DNA from: Halorubrum rubrum | Lineage (GTDB): Archaea > Halobacteriota > Halobacteria > Halobacteriales > Haloferacaceae | Direction of reading: 5' to 3' | Length of the DNA: 64,000 nucleotides | NCBI RefSeq assembly: GCF_024494685.1 | Contig: NZ_JANHDM010000001.1 | Coordinates: 124,001-188,000, forward strand | Shown: positions 7,501 through 16,489 of the stretch, in pieces | Position numbering within the stretch: position 1 is the first letter of the stretch | Layout: every line of letters starts with the position of its first letter | Notes under the pieces: generated by a model | Seen by the model: the letters and a program-made list of their open reading frames with translations, nothing else | The model's database searches: none | What the model was told of the DNA's origin: nothing | Made by a program: the position numbers and the translations under genes

Positions 7501-7761
7501 TTACCGCCACCGGCTTTTTATTCGCGTTCGGTACTGTAACCCAACGACTGACGTATTACACAACTCCTGAATAGTTACTGGGTCGTACTCGTCGCGAGCG
7601 TTCTGGATATTCTCTTTACTCTCCACCAGGTGCGCGAGCGCCGCGTCGATCACGACGCTCATCGGCGGGTCGTCGTCGGGACCGCTCGCCACGATCTCGC
7701 TCGCCTTTTCGAGCTGACGCTCTCGTTCGTCGGAGGGCTTCAGGCTGGTTCGACGGCTCAT
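7501..7761 (-). CDS. Small conserved element protein (DUF7386-like)
   Basis: 86 aa. The N-terminus SRRTSLKPSDERERQLEKASEIV followed by PPMSVVIDAALAHLVESKENI has the length and helix pattern of ribbon-helix-helix regulators (strand, then two helices). I believe this family is listed as DUF7386 and is frequent in haloarchaeal mobile elements. It converges with the pilin gene, 10 bp apart. A DNA-binding role is likely but not proven; the strand residues are T4-S5-L6-K7. Confidence 0.6.
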   Translation of the reverse strand: MSRRTSLKPSDERERQLEKASEIVASGPDDDPPMSVVIDAALAHLVESKENIQNARDEYDPVTIQELCNTSVVGLQYRTRIKSRWR

Positions 7762-7990
7762 TCATATACCTCACCGTATGTACGGGGGTCGCGATCCCGT
7801 CGATCTCGGGTGACTGAACGCGTTGAAGTGGTCTGGGCGGATCGCCCGCGATCGCGACGACGGCCACCCGCAACCCAACCGAGTTCTATGTACTTCGGCA
7901 GTCTTCGAGGACCGCTTCATTCGGTGTATTCGGGAGTATCGATGCCTCTACGGTGCGTTCGCTGTTGGTCGGTGATCGTCCCGCGAGAAG

Positions 7991-8010
7991 GCGGGCGCGA
8001 CGGGATTTGA
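7991..8010. repeat. attR, right attachment repeat within tRNA-Arg
   Basis: Identical to attL over 15 bp and 19 of 20 overall. It covers the acceptor 3' strand and part of the T-arm of tRNA-Arg, so the tRNA stays intact after integration. Confidence 0.8.
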
Positions 8011-8064
8011 ACCCGCGGCATCTTGGTCCGGAACCAAGTGCTCTGTCCGCTGAGCTACGCGCCC
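7992..8064 (-). tRNA. tRNA-Arg (anticodon CCG)
   Basis: Read on the minus strand, a 7-bp acceptor stem GGGCGCG/CGCGCCC (8064-8058 with 7999-7993) and discriminator G at 7992. The D-arm is GCTC...GAGC, the anticodon stem CTTGG/CCAAG with loop TTCCGGA gives anticodon CCG, and the T-loop is TTCAAAT. Length 73 nt, no intron, CCA not encoded. It is the integration target of the 4.1-kb element. Confidence 0.95.
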
Positions 8065-8114
8065 TCACGAGGTGGTCGTCCGGGCGAGCGTTTAACGCTT
8101 CTGACTCTCGTTTC

Positions 8115-8723
8115 TCAGTCGACGAACAGCCCGTCGACGATGGTCTCGATCAGCCGCTCTTCGACCTCTTCGTACTCGGAGACGTGGAGGACGGAGATGG
8201 GGGAGTCCTGTGCGCGGGTGACGAAGACCAACGAGCGGAACAGCCCGTTTATCAGGTCGGGGTCGTCGTAGCGGACCTCGTCCATCGCCGCCCAGCGGCT
8301 GGCGTAGGGGAGTTCGCCCTCGCGGGGGTCGGATCCGATCGACTCTCGGTCCTCCTCGGAGAGCTGGTCGTGTAGCTGCCGGAGTTCGCCCCCGACGATC
8401 AGTCGGGAGGCGAGCGGGTTCGACCGGACCTCCCGAAACGTGGTGTGGAGCATCGTCCGCACTTCCTCGCGTGGCGTCTCGGCCTCCGATATCGCCGCTT
8501 CGATGTGCGCCTCGATCCGCTCCTGTTCGGCGTGGAGCACCGCCGCATACAGCGTCTCCTTCGAATCGAAGAACTGGTAGAACGTGCTGGTGCCGATGCC
8601 GACCGCCTCGGTGACGTCCTTGATCCGGGTGCGGTCGAAGCCGAACCGGGCGAACAGCTCGCGACCGTTCTCGACGAGCTGTGACCGGATCCGGTCGCGC
8701 TCGGACTCGGAGAACCGACTCAT
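8115..8723 (-). CDS. TetR/AcrR family repressor
   Basis: 202 aa from ATG 8723 (MSRFSESERDRIRSQLVENG). The N-terminal HTH is typical: ENGRELFARFGFDRTRIKDVTEAVGIGTSTFYQFFDSKETLYAAV (residues about 18-62). The C-terminal helical domain would bind a ligand. It is divergent from the envelope/RND operon starting at 8960, so it most likely controls that exporter and itself. The longer frame to 8801 adds an unnatural basic leader. Confidence 0.9.
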   Translation of the reverse strand: MSRFSESERDRIRSQLVENGRELFARFGFDRTRIKDVTEAVGIGTSTFYQFFDSKETLYAAVLHAEQERIEAHIEAAISEAETPREEVRTMLHTTFREVRSNPLASRLIVGGELRQLHDQLSEEDRESIGSDPREGELPYASRWAAMDEVRYDDPDLINGLFRSLVFVTRAQDSPISVLHVSEYEEVEERLIETIVDGLFVD

Positions 8724-8959
8724 TGGTCTTCTCTCGGGTGGTGTCTTCGGTGGCGTATGCCTTTGCTCATGGCGGCAATACGAACTCAAAAACAAAGGCA
8801 TTATTGATTCGTAGATTCACGTACGGGTATGAGACGGACACGGGACCACACCGGAGGTCGACCGAAACGCGTCGGTTCCCGCACGGATCGACCGGGCGAT
8901 CGAACGGCCTCGAACCGGCCGGGGCGGCACCGCTCGCCCGCCGTCGGTCGGAGGGATAG

Positions 8960-10642
8960 ATGAACGCGCGGTCGGTCCTCGTCGCGCTCGTGTCGGTGAC
9001 GCTGTTGACGAGCGGGACGGCCGGCCTCGCCGTCGCGGCGACGACGGGCGGGGCGGGCGGGACTAGTGGGGGAGTCGGCGACGCCACGGCTCCGACGACG
9101 ACCCCCCAGCAGTCCGAGGGACTGCTCCGCGGCTCTCCGGAACTGTCGGTCAGCACGTCGGACCCGACCCTCGATCCGGGCGAGGTCAACACGCTCCCGC
9201 TTCAGATCACCAACGACGGCGACCTGGACCTCGGCACCTCGTCGTCGCGGGCGGTGGTCACGACCGCGCGAAACGTCCGCGTCGAGGCGGACGCCGAGGA
9301 GACGCCACTTTCGGTCGAGACCGGGACGCTCGCGATCGGCTCCGTCACGGAGAACCGGCCGGGCGAGGCACCGATCGCCGTGAGCGTCCCCGAGGACGCC
9401 GCGGAGGGGACCTACACGATCGACGTCGAGGTGAAGTACTCCTACACCTACCAGCAGTCGGGCGGGGTTACCTACGACCGCGACGAGACGCTCTCGACCG
9501 AGGTCGACGTCGAGGTCGACGAGGACGCGCGCTTCGAGATCACGAACGCGACGACCGACGCGAAGGTCGGCGAGGAGGGCGTCCTCGAGGCGGAGGTGCG
9601 CAACGTCGGGGCGGACGGCGCGCGCGACCTCTCGGTGGCCATGGCGTCGTCGAGTCCCCAGGTCGGATTCGGCGGGGCCACGAGCGACACGGCGCAGATC
9701 GACGCGCTCGCGCCGAACGAGACCGCGACCGTCCGCTACGACGTCGGGTTCACGCCGGGCGCATCGGTGCGGGAGTACGTCCTCGACGGGACCGTCCAGT
9801 TCGAGACGCCGGAGGGCTACGCGCGCGTCGACGAGGACCCGTCGGTCGGCGTGACGCCGCGGGGAGAACAGCGGTTCAGCGTCGGCGACGTGGAGGCGGA
9901 CCTCTACGTCGGCGAGCAGGGCGACCTGTACGGGACGGTGACGAACGAGGGGCCGGACCCGGCGCGCAACGTCGCCGTCCAGTTCGCCGAGGAGTCGCCG
10001 AACGTGATCCCGCGGGAGTCGTCGGTCGCGGTCGGGACGCTCGAGGCGGGCGAGTCCGGGTCGTTCCGGCTCCCGATCGACGTCGGCGGCGAGGCGGAAC
10101 CGATCGATCGAACCTCCGACGTCGTCGTCCAGTACCGCAACGAGGAGAACGAACGGCGGGCCTACGAGGACCTCGAACTGCTGTACACGGTCGAGCCGCA
10201 GCGAGACCAGTTCGGGATCGCCGTCGAGACGCGCGAGATCGAAGTCGGCGGGCAGGTCGATCTGGCCGTCGAGGTGACGAACGAGCTGGACGAGCCGGTC
10301 ACGGACGTGGAGGCGCGGCTGTTCGCGGACAGCCCGCTCGACAGCGAAGACGACGAGGCGTTCGCGTCGACGCTGGATCCCGGCGAGTCGACCACGATGA
10401 CGTTCGACCTGTCGGCGTCCGCGTCCGGGACCGCGAAGACGTACCCCGTCTCGTTCGACTTCCGGTACGACGACGCCGACGGCGACAGCCAGCTCTCGGA
10501 CACGACCCGTGTGCCGATAACCGTCGTCGAGGCCGAGGAGCGCTCCCCGCTGTCGGGGATCGGCACCCTCCCGCTCGTGCTCGGCGTCCTCGCCGCGCTC
10601 GCCGTCCTCGGGGGCGCCCTCTACGTCACACAGAGAGAATAG
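8960..10642 (+). CDS. COG1361-type S-layer-like membrane-anchored protein
   Basis: 560 aa with a Sec signal peptide (residues 1-27, LVALVSVTLLTSGTAGLAVAA), three or more CARDB-like immunoglobulin repeats (for example PTLDPGEVNTLPLQITNDGD; DAKVGEEGVLEAEVRNVGADG; EIEVGGQVDLAVEVTNELDE), and one C-terminal transmembrane helix (TLPLVLGVLAALAVLGGALYV). Such proteins lie outside the membrane, anchored by the last helix. The next gene, an RND permease, starts right after the stop codon, so this is probably its external partner, playing the part of a periplasmic adaptor in an organism without an outer membrane. Confidence 0.85.
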   Translation: MNARSVLVALVSVTLLTSGTAGLAVAATTGGAGGTSGGVGDATAPTTTPQQSEGLLRGSPELSVSTSDPTLDPGEVNTLPLQITNDGDLDLGTSSSRAVVTTARNVRVEADAEETPLSVETGTLAIGSVTENRPGEAPIAVSVPEDAAEGTYTIDVEVKYSYTYQQSGGVTYDRDETLSTEVDVEVDEDARFEITNATTDAKVGEEGVLEAEVRNVGADGARDLSVAMASSSPQVGFGGATSDTAQIDALAPNETATVRYDVGFTPGASVREYVLDGTVQFETPEGYARVDEDPSVGVTPRGEQRFSVGDVEADLYVGEQGDLYGTVTNEGPDPARNVAVQFAEESPNVIPRESSVAVGTLEAGESGSFRLPIDVGGEAEPIDRTSDVVVQYRNEENERRAYEDLELLYTVEPQRDQFGIAVETREIEVGGQVDLAVEVTNELDEPVTDVEARLFADSPLDSEDDEAFASTLDPGESTTMTFDLSASASGTAKTYPVSFDFRYDDADGDSQLSDTTRVPITVVEAEERSPLSGIGTLPLVLGVLAALAVLGGALYVTQRE

Positions 10643-13129
10643 ATGACCCGAGCCGGACGGTGGATCGAGGACGCCACCACGCGACTCAACGAGGTCATCG
10701 TCTCGCGGCCGCGAGCGGTCGTCGTCGCGTTCCTGCTCGCGACCGCGGTCTTCGTCGGCGGGATGACCGCCGTCGAGACGCAGACGAACCCGACGGAGGG
10801 GTTCTCGGAGGACCTCCCCGAACAGGAGGCGCTCGACGCGATCGAAAGCGAGTTCGACGACCCCTTCGCGGCGGAGACGGAGACGACGCAGCTGATCCAC
10901 GAGGGTAACGACGTCCTCACCCGCGAGGAGACGCTGGTGATGTTGCGGCTGATAGAGCGGATCGACTCCCGAGAGGACCTCCACATGGAGTCTGCGAACG
11001 GGGCCGCGACGGCCATCGCTCGGGGGATCGATCCCTCGTCGGAGAGCCCGGCGGAGATGCGGGCGGCGGTCGCGGGCGCGACCGACTCCGAGTTCCGCCG
11101 GGTCGTCAGACGGCTGAGCGAGAATCCGGAGTTCTCCGTGAGCGTCTCGGACGACTTCAACCCGACCGAGGCGTCGGCCTCGACGACGATCACGGTGATC
11201 AGACACGACGTGCCGCAGGGGTTCGACGACCTCCAGTCGGTCCAGACCGAGATCCGGACGCTCGCGAACGACGAGCCCGCGGACGTCCGGACGTTCGGGA
11301 CCGGGATCATCAACGCCGAGACGGGACGCGTCATCGCCGACTCGCTGCTCATCGTGATGCCCGTCGTCGTCGTCCTGCTGTTGGGCTTTCTGGTGGTCGC
11401 GTATCGGGACCCGATCGACTTAGCGCTCGGGCTGTTCGCGCTGTTGATGACGCTCATCTGGACGTTCGGGTTCCTCGGCTTCTCGGGGATCCCGTTCGAC
11501 CAACAGCAGATCGCCGTGCCGGTGCTGCTTCTGGCGGTCGGGGTCGATTTCGGGATTCACTTCATCAACCGGTACCGCGAGGAGACCGTCCAGGGGTACG
11601 ACCCGATGCCGGCGATGCGGACCGCCGCGAACCAGCTCGCGATCGCGTTCGTCATCGTCACCGTGACCGCGGTGTTCGGGTTCGGCGCGAACGTGACCTC
11701 CGGACTCGACCCGATCCGGAACCTCGGGATCGTCTCGGCGGTCGGGATCGTCTTCACGTTCCTCATCTTCGGACTGTTCTTGCCGGCCGCCAAGCTCGAA
11801 CTCGACCGGCTCAGGGAGCGGTACGGCGTGCCCGAGTTCGGCACCACCCCGATCGCTTCCGAGGAGTCCGCGCTCGGTCGGCTGCTGGCCGTCTCCGTCG
11901 ACGTCGGCCAGCGCGCGCCGGCGGCGTTCGTCGTCCTCCTGCTTCTCACCGGCGGGGCGTTCGGCGCGTACGGCGCGGGCGTCGACACCACGTTCGAACA
12001 GGAGGACTTCCTCCCGCCGGAGGAGGAGCCGGGGTACGTCGCGTACATCCCCGAGCCGTTCGCGCCGAGCGAGTACACGGTCACCGAGACCCTGAGCCTG
12101 CTCGAGGACAGCTTCACGGCGAGCCAGGACGCGTCGCTCACGGTGTACGTCGAGGGACCGTTCGAGGAGGACCACGCGCTGGAGGCGCTCGCCGCGCCGA
12201 CCGACGACCCGCCCGACACGCTGGCGGTCGGCGAGGGCGGGCGCGCGGAGACGACGAGCATCGTGACCGTGATCCGGTCGCACGCCGAAAACGACGAGAA
12301 GTTCGCCGCGCTCGTCGCCCGCAACGACCTGGACGACGACGGGATCCCCGACCGGAACCTCGAGCGGATCTACGAGGAGCTGTTCGACTCGTCGGCGGGC
12401 GAACGGGCCGGCCGGTATCTCACCGACGATCGGCGCGGCGCGCAGGTCGAGTACACCGTCGAGAGCGGCGCGACCCAGAGCGAGATCTCCGCGGACGGCC
12501 GCGAGCAGGCGGACCGGTACCGCTACGCGGCGACCGCGACGGGACAGATCGTCGTCTTCGACGCGATCACGGCCATCATCTTCGACTCGGCGATCCAGGG
12601 GCTCGTGCTCGCCGTGGGCCTGAGCGGCGTGTTCCTCGTGATCACCTACGGCGTGTTGGAGGGGATGCCGATGCTCGGGATCGTGAACGTGTTCCCGATC
12701 ACGATCTCCGTCACGTCGCTCGTCGGGACCATGCGCTTTCTCGGATACCCGCTCAACGCGCTGACGGCGACGATCCTCTCCATCGCGATCGGGATCGGGA
12801 TCGCCTACTCGGTCCACATCACCGCCCGGTTCATCGACGAGTACCGCGAGAACGGCGACGTGGCGACGTCGCTGCGGACGACGCTCACGGGCACCGGCGG
12901 GGCGCTCGTCGGGAGCATGCTCACGACCGCGCTCGGGACCGGCGCGCTCGGGCTCGCGATCACGCCCGTGCTCGGCGACTTCGGCGTCCTGATCGCGATG
13001 AGCGTGTTCTACTCGTTCGTCATCTCCGTGATCGCGCTCCCGCCCGCGCTGTTCCTCTGGGACCGGATCCGGTCCGCCTCGTCGACCGCCGAGCCGGCCG
13101 ACCCCGTCGAGCCGACCGGCGAGGCGTGA
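10643..13129 (+). CDS. RND/MMPL superfamily exporter
   Basis: 828 aa with the RND duplicated architecture: TM1 (VVVAFLLATAVFVGGMTAV) then a large external loop, then TM2-6 (VMPVVVVLLLGFLVVAY through IVFTFLIFGLFLPAA), then TM7 (AAFVVLLLLTGGAFGAYG) with a second external loop and TM8-12 up to residue 810. Motifs PVLLLAVGVDFGIHFINRYREE and TILSIAIGIGIAYSVHITARF carry the acidic residues of TM4 and the matching region of TM10 in MMPL proteins. It is a proton- or ion-driven exporter of hydrophobic compounds or lipids. It begins at the base after the COG1361 gene stop. Confidence 0.9.
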   Translation: MTRAGRWIEDATTRLNEVIVSRPRAVVVAFLLATAVFVGGMTAVETQTNPTEGFSEDLPEQEALDAIESEFDDPFAAETETTQLIHEGNDVLTREETLVMLRLIERIDSREDLHMESANGAATAIARGIDPSSESPAEMRAAVAGATDSEFRRVVRRLSENPEFSVSVSDDFNPTEASASTTITVIRHDVPQGFDDLQSVQTEIRTLANDEPADVRTFGTGIINAETGRVIADSLLIVMPVVVVLLLGFLVVAYRDPIDLALGLFALLMTLIWTFGFLGFSGIPFDQQQIAVPVLLLAVGVDFGIHFINRYREETVQGYDPMPAMRTAANQLAIAFVIVTVTAVFGFGANVTSGLDPIRNLGIVSAVGIVFTFLIFGLFLPAAKLELDRLRERYGVPEFGTTPIASEESALGRLLAVSVDVGQRAPAAFVVLLLLTGGAFGAYGAGVDTTFEQEDFLPPEEEPGYVAYIPEPFAPSEYTVTETLSLLEDSFTASQDASLTVYVEGPFEEDHALEALAAPTDDPPDTLAVGEGGRAETTSIVTVIRSHAENDEKFAALVARNDLDDDGIPDRNLERIYEELFDSSAGERAGRYLTDDRRGAQVEYTVESGATQSEISADGREQADRYRYAATATGQIVVFDAITAIIFDSAIQGLVLAVGLSGVFLVITYGVLEGMPMLGIVNVFPITISVTSLVGTMRFLGYPLNALTATILSIAIGIGIAYSVHITARFIDEYRENGDVATSLRTTLTGTGGALVGSMLTTALGTGALGLAITPVLGDFGVLIAMSVFYSFVISVIALPPALFLWDRIRSASSTAEPADPVEPTGEA

Positions 13130-13172
13130 CCGCGCCCGTCGCGTTTATTCCGGGCGCTCCCGAAACGCGGAC

Positions 13173-13646
13173 GTGACCCCCGCCGAGGCGACGATCCGGC
13201 CGGTCGAGCGCGCCGACCTCCTGGCGGTGCTCCGGATCGAACGCGAGTGCTTCTCGGATCCGTGGCCGTACGACGCCTTCGAGCGGCTGATCGACGCGCC
13301 GGCGTTCCTCGTCGCCGAGCGTGACGGCGAGGTCCTCGGCTACCTCGTCGCGGACGTCACCCCGAACGCCGGCCGCGACATCGGGCACGTGAAGGACCTC
13401 GCGGTCCGCCCCGACGCCAGAGGACGGGGCGTCGGGCGGGCGCTGTTGCGCGCCGGGCTCGCGCGGCTCCGGGCCGCCGGGGCCGCCGTCGCCAAACTCG
13501 AGGTCCGCGAGGGGAACGACCCCGCCCGGTCGCTGTACGCGGCGGAGGGATTCGAGCCGGTCCGGCGGGCGCGGCGATACTACCGCGACGGCGAGGACGC
13601 GCTCGTGCTCGTCGTCGACCTCGCGGAGTGGGTCCGCGGCGGATGA
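13173..13646 (+). CDS. rimI: GNAT N-acetyltransferase, RimI-like
   Basis: 157 aa starting at GTG 13173. It has the full GNAT fold with the acetyl-CoA motif VKDLAVRPDARGRGVGRALLRAGL (Q/RxxGxG/A) and the RimI/Ard1-like N-terminus ERECFSDPWPYDAFERL, plus a C-terminal YAAEGFEPVRRARRYYRDGEDALVL. It is expected to acetylate N-termini of ribosomal protein S18 homologues or other nascent proteins. Archaeal RimI also stands for the general N-terminal acetyltransferase. It stands alone between the RND gene and pepF. Confidence 0.85.
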   Translation: MTPAEATIRPVERADLLAVLRIERECFSDPWPYDAFERLIDAPAFLVAERDGEVLGYLVADVTPNAGRDIGHVKDLAVRPDARGRGVGRALLRAGLARLRAAGAAVAKLEVREGNDPARSLYAAEGFEPVRRARRYYRDGEDALVLVVDLAEWVRGG

Positions 13647-13776
13647 CGGTCCCGAGGGGTTCGGCTCCTCGGAGAGTTCGGGTTCTGGAGGATCGCGACC
13701 CCTCAAGGGCGTCCGACCTCGGGGCGTCGGTTCCGCCTTTGACAAGGCTTAGTGCCGAGGGGATCGACGAGAACGT

Positions 13777-15576
13777 ATGAGTTCGGTTCCCGAGCGGTCC
13801 GAGATCGACGAGGCGTACAAGTGGGACCTCGAGAGCGTGTTCGCCGACGACGAGTCGTGGGCGGCGGCCTACGAGGCCGTCGAGGGACGGATCGACGAAC
13901 TCGGTGCCTACGAGGGACGCGTCACGGAGAGTCCCGGAACGCTCCTCGAACTGTTGGAGCTCCGCGAGGAGGTGTTCCGCGAGCTCTCGAAGGTCGCGGT
14001 GTACGCTCGGCTCCGGAGCGCGGAGGACACGCGAAACCAGGAGTACCAGGCGATGTCGGCGCGGGCGTCCTCGCTCCAGTCGGAGGCCTCGAGCGCGATC
14101 TCGTACCTCCAGCCGGAGCTCCAGTCGCTGACCGAGGAGACGCTCGCGGAGTTCCTCGAGGCTGAGCCCGCCCTCGCCGAGTACGAACACTACCTCGAGG
14201 ACGTGCTGCGGATGAAACCGCACACGCGGTCGGCGGAGGTCGAGGAGGTGCTCGCGGACCTCTCGGAAGTCACGAGCGCGCCGAGCGAGATCTACTCGAT
14301 GCTGACGAACGCGGACATGACCTACGGCGTCGTCGAGGACCCCGACGGCGAGGAGGTCGAGATCACCCAGGCGAACTTCACGAAGCTCCAGACGAACCCG
14401 GACCGCGAGTTCCGCCGCCGGGTCCACGAGACGTTCTACGACGAGTGGGCGGACGTCCGCAATACCGTGGGGACGAGCCTCGAGAAGGCGGTGCGCGAAC
14501 ACGTCGCGAGCGCCGGGATCCGCGACTACGACACCGCCCGCGAGGCCGCCCTCGACGGCTCGAACGTCCCGGTCGCGGTGTACGACACGCTCGTCGACAC
14601 CGTCGACGAGGAGCTCGACACCCTCCACCGACACGCGGAGTTGAAGCGGGCGGCCCTCGGCGTCGACACCCTGGAGAGCCACGACCTGTACATGTCGCTG
14701 ACGGGCGACCAGGGGCCGGACGTGGAGTACGACCAGGCGGTCGAGTGGGTCATCGAGGCGGTCGCGCCGCTGGGCGACGCGTACCAGGAGCGGATGGCGG
14801 AGGGGCTCGAGAGCCGCTGGGTCGACGTGTACGAGAACCGCGGGAAGCGCTCCGGCGCGTTCTCCTCGGGCACCTACGACACCCAGCCGTACGTCCTGAT
14901 GAACTACCAGGACGACGTGGCCTCGATGTACACGCTGGCGCACGAACTGGGCCACTCGATGCACTCCGAACTGGCGGGCGACGCCCAGCCGTGGCACGAC
15001 GCGAGCTACGAGATCTTCGTCGCCGAGATCGCCTCCACCGTCAACGAGACGCTCCTCACCCACCACCTGCTCGAGACCGTCGAGGACGAGACGCTCCGCA
15101 CGCACGTGCTCGACGAGTACCTCGAGCGCTTCCGTTCGACCCTCTTCCGCCAGACGATGTTCGCGACGTTCGAACAGCGGATCCACGAGCGCGTCGAGGC
15201 GGGCGAGGCGCTCACCCCGGACGTCCTCGACGAGACCTACGCCGACCTCAAGGGCGACTACTACGACCCCGCCGACCTCGCCGGCGGCATCGAGCGCGAG
15301 TGGGAGCGAATCCCCCACTTCTACTACGACTTCTACGTCTACCAGTACGCGACCGGCATCTCCGCGGCCGCCGCGATCGTCGAGCGCGTCCTCGAGGAGG
15401 GCGAGCCCGCCGCGGCCGACTACCGCGAGATGCTGAAGGCGGGCGGCTCCGACTACCCGCTCGACGTGGTGGAACTCGCCGGCATCGACATGGCCTCGCC
15501 CGATCCGATCGAGTCCGCCGTCGGGATCTACGACGACTACCTCGACGAGGTCGCGGCGCTTCTGGACCTGGAGTAG
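13777..15576 (+). CDS. pepF: Oligoendopeptidase F, M3 family
   Basis: 599 aa, the normal PepF length. The zinc-binding HELGH is at residues 389-393, followed by the third ligand Glu in the segment YEIFVAEIASTVNETLL. The N-terminal lobe (KWDLESVFADDESWAAAYEAVEG) and the tail YATGISAAAAIVERVLEEGE are also family hallmarks. It cleaves short peptides in the cytoplasm. Its start ATG at 13777 follows a 130-bp gap with its own promoter space. Confidence 0.95.
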   Translation: MSSVPERSEIDEAYKWDLESVFADDESWAAAYEAVEGRIDELGAYEGRVTESPGTLLELLELREEVFRELSKVAVYARLRSAEDTRNQEYQAMSARASSLQSEASSAISYLQPELQSLTEETLAEFLEAEPALAEYEHYLEDVLRMKPHTRSAEVEEVLADLSEVTSAPSEIYSMLTNADMTYGVVEDPDGEEVEITQANFTKLQTNPDREFRRRVHETFYDEWADVRNTVGTSLEKAVREHVASAGIRDYDTAREAALDGSNVPVAVYDTLVDTVDEELDTLHRHAELKRAALGVDTLESHDLYMSLTGDQGPDVEYDQAVEWVIEAVAPLGDAYQERMAEGLESRWVDVYENRGKRSGAFSSGTYDTQPYVLMNYQDDVASMYTLAHELGHSMHSELAGDAQPWHDASYEIFVAEIASTVNETLLTHHLLETVEDETLRTHVLDEYLERFRSTLFRQTMFATFEQRIHERVEAGEALTPDVLDETYADLKGDYYDPADLAGGIEREWERIPHFYYDFYVYQYATGISAAAAIVERVLEEGEPAAADYREMLKAGGSDYPLDVVELAGIDMASPDPIESAVGIYDDYLDEVAALLDLE

Positions 15577-15583
15577 CGAGTTC

Positions 15584-15973
15584 TCACGCGTCGTACGCGT
15601 GGGCCTCGAGCGTCTCCAGGTCGACCGCGTCGAGGACGGCCTCGTTGGTCGCCTCGAGGACGACGGGCGGGACCGTCGTCTCCGGGAGCCGCCGGTCCCG
15701 CGTGGCCTCCAGCGCCTCGACCCAGCGCCCGAGACAGAGGCACCACCGGTCGCCGGGATCGAGTCCGGGGAACGAGAACGCCGGGCGGGGCGTCACGAGG
15801 TCGTTGCCCCGCTCCCGGCTGAACCGCAGGAACTCGGCGGTCATCACCGCACAGAGTTCGTGTCGGCCCCGGTCGTCGGGGTGGGTTCCGCAACACCCGT
15901 CGCGCTCGAAGCCGGTCGTCGGGTCCGTGCTACAGGCGGCGAGGTCCTCCCCGTGGACGTTCCGGTCGGCCAT
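15584..15973 (-). CDS. DUF2237 family protein
   Basis: 129 aa from ATG 15973 (MADRNVHGEDLAACSTDPTT). Recognised by GFERDGCCGTHPDDRGRHELCAVMTAEFLRF and GDRWCLCLGRWVEA, with conserved cysteines, as in bacterial and archaeal DUF2237 proteins of unknown function. Its stop lies 8 bp from the convergent pepF stop. The open frame continues upstream to 16303 only because it runs through the non-coding repeat A. Confidence 0.85.
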   Translation of the reverse strand: MADRNVHGEDLAACSTDPTTGFERDGCCGTHPDDRGRHELCAVMTAEFLRFSRERGNDLVTPRPAFSFPGLDPGDRWCLCLGRWVEALEATRDRRLPETTVPPVVLEATNEAVLDAVDLETLEAHAYDA

Positions 15974-16010
15974 ACGCTCGGGTGGGGATGCGTGAACAAA
16001 AAGCCACGCG

Positions 16011-16280
16011 CGGTGGCGCGCCTCCGAGTGCCCCAGCGGGGCACGAGGAGCCCGCGAGGGACGCAGTGAGCGCTCGGAGAGCGCGAACTGCGAGGCTGGG
16101 GAGGTGTGAGGTGCGGTGCGGTGCTGTGTGTGTGGTGCTGTATGGGTGGGGTGGGACTCAAAGGGGCAGCCGCGAGGACGCCGTAGGCGACGCAAGCACC
16201 GCAACGAGTGAGCGAACGAAGTGAGCGACCGAGTGAGGAGCACAGCGAGCGTAGGGCGTCCTCGCGGCTGGGGCTTTGGT
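16011..16280 (+). repeat. Structured intergenic repeat, copy A
   Basis: Contains a 7-bp hairpin gtgcccc-agc-ggggcac (16028-16044), the family core gaggctggggaggtgtgagg starting at 16092, and a long-range inverted repeat: aaaggggcagccgcgaggac (16160-16179) against gtcctcgcggctggggcttt (16258-16277), paired over its inner 13 bases. Copies C and D have the same order of parts. It lies in the 516-bp gap between the divergent DUF2237 and M29 aminopeptidase genes. It has no coding signal. Confidence 0.75.
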
Positions 16281-16392
16281 GGTGGTCTCCGAGGTGACCT
16301 CAACTACGTATCGCCGAGCGGCTGGGGCTTTGGTGGTGGTCTCCGAGGTGACCTCAACTACGTATCGCCGAGCGGCTGGGGCTTTGGTGGTG
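16266..16392 (+). repeat. 54-bp tandem repeat, 2.4 units
   Basis: Two identical 54-bp units start at 16266 and 16320, and 19 bp of a third start at 16374. Each unit begins with the right arm of repeat A (ggctggggctttggtggt), so the expansion seems to have started from the end of that element. The period is a multiple of three, which gives a false 18-residue protein repeat in one frame. No promoter or start supports translation. Confidence 0.85.
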
Positions 16393-16489
16393 TTCGCCCC
16401 GCGAACAACCCCGTTCAGTCGACGGCCGAGGTCGTCGTATCGTTCACCGCGCCGGCACCGATTTACCTCCCGCCCGCGACTCGCCGATC

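Larger units (their letters stand above)
3917..8010. mobile_element. Integrative element inserted in tRNA-Arg(CCG), about 4.1 kb
   Basis: A 20-bp direct repeat with one mismatch (gcgggcgcgacggga then c/t then ttga) bounds the region at 3917-3936 and 7991-8010. The right copy is the 3' end of an intact tRNA-Arg. Inside are an integrase next to the left repeat, two coupled small genes, a structured non-coding region, a PhiH1-like repressor, an HTH protein, a pilin-like protein and a DUF7386-like protein. No capsid, packaging or obvious replication gene is present. It therefore looks like a minimal satellite-type or plasmid-derived element rather than a full provirus. The pilin gene is visibly more AT-rich than its surroundings. 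Confidence 0.8.

Noticed and set aside
8801-11206. 801-codon frame on the minus strand over the COG1361 and RND genes
   Set aside because: Shadow of high-GC coding sequence. Its translation is Arg/Asp/Gly-rich without any domain, while the plus strand has a signal peptide, CARDB repeats and RND helices.
16266-16392. CRISPR array
   Set aside because: Units are contiguous with no unique spacers, and unit length is 54 bp.
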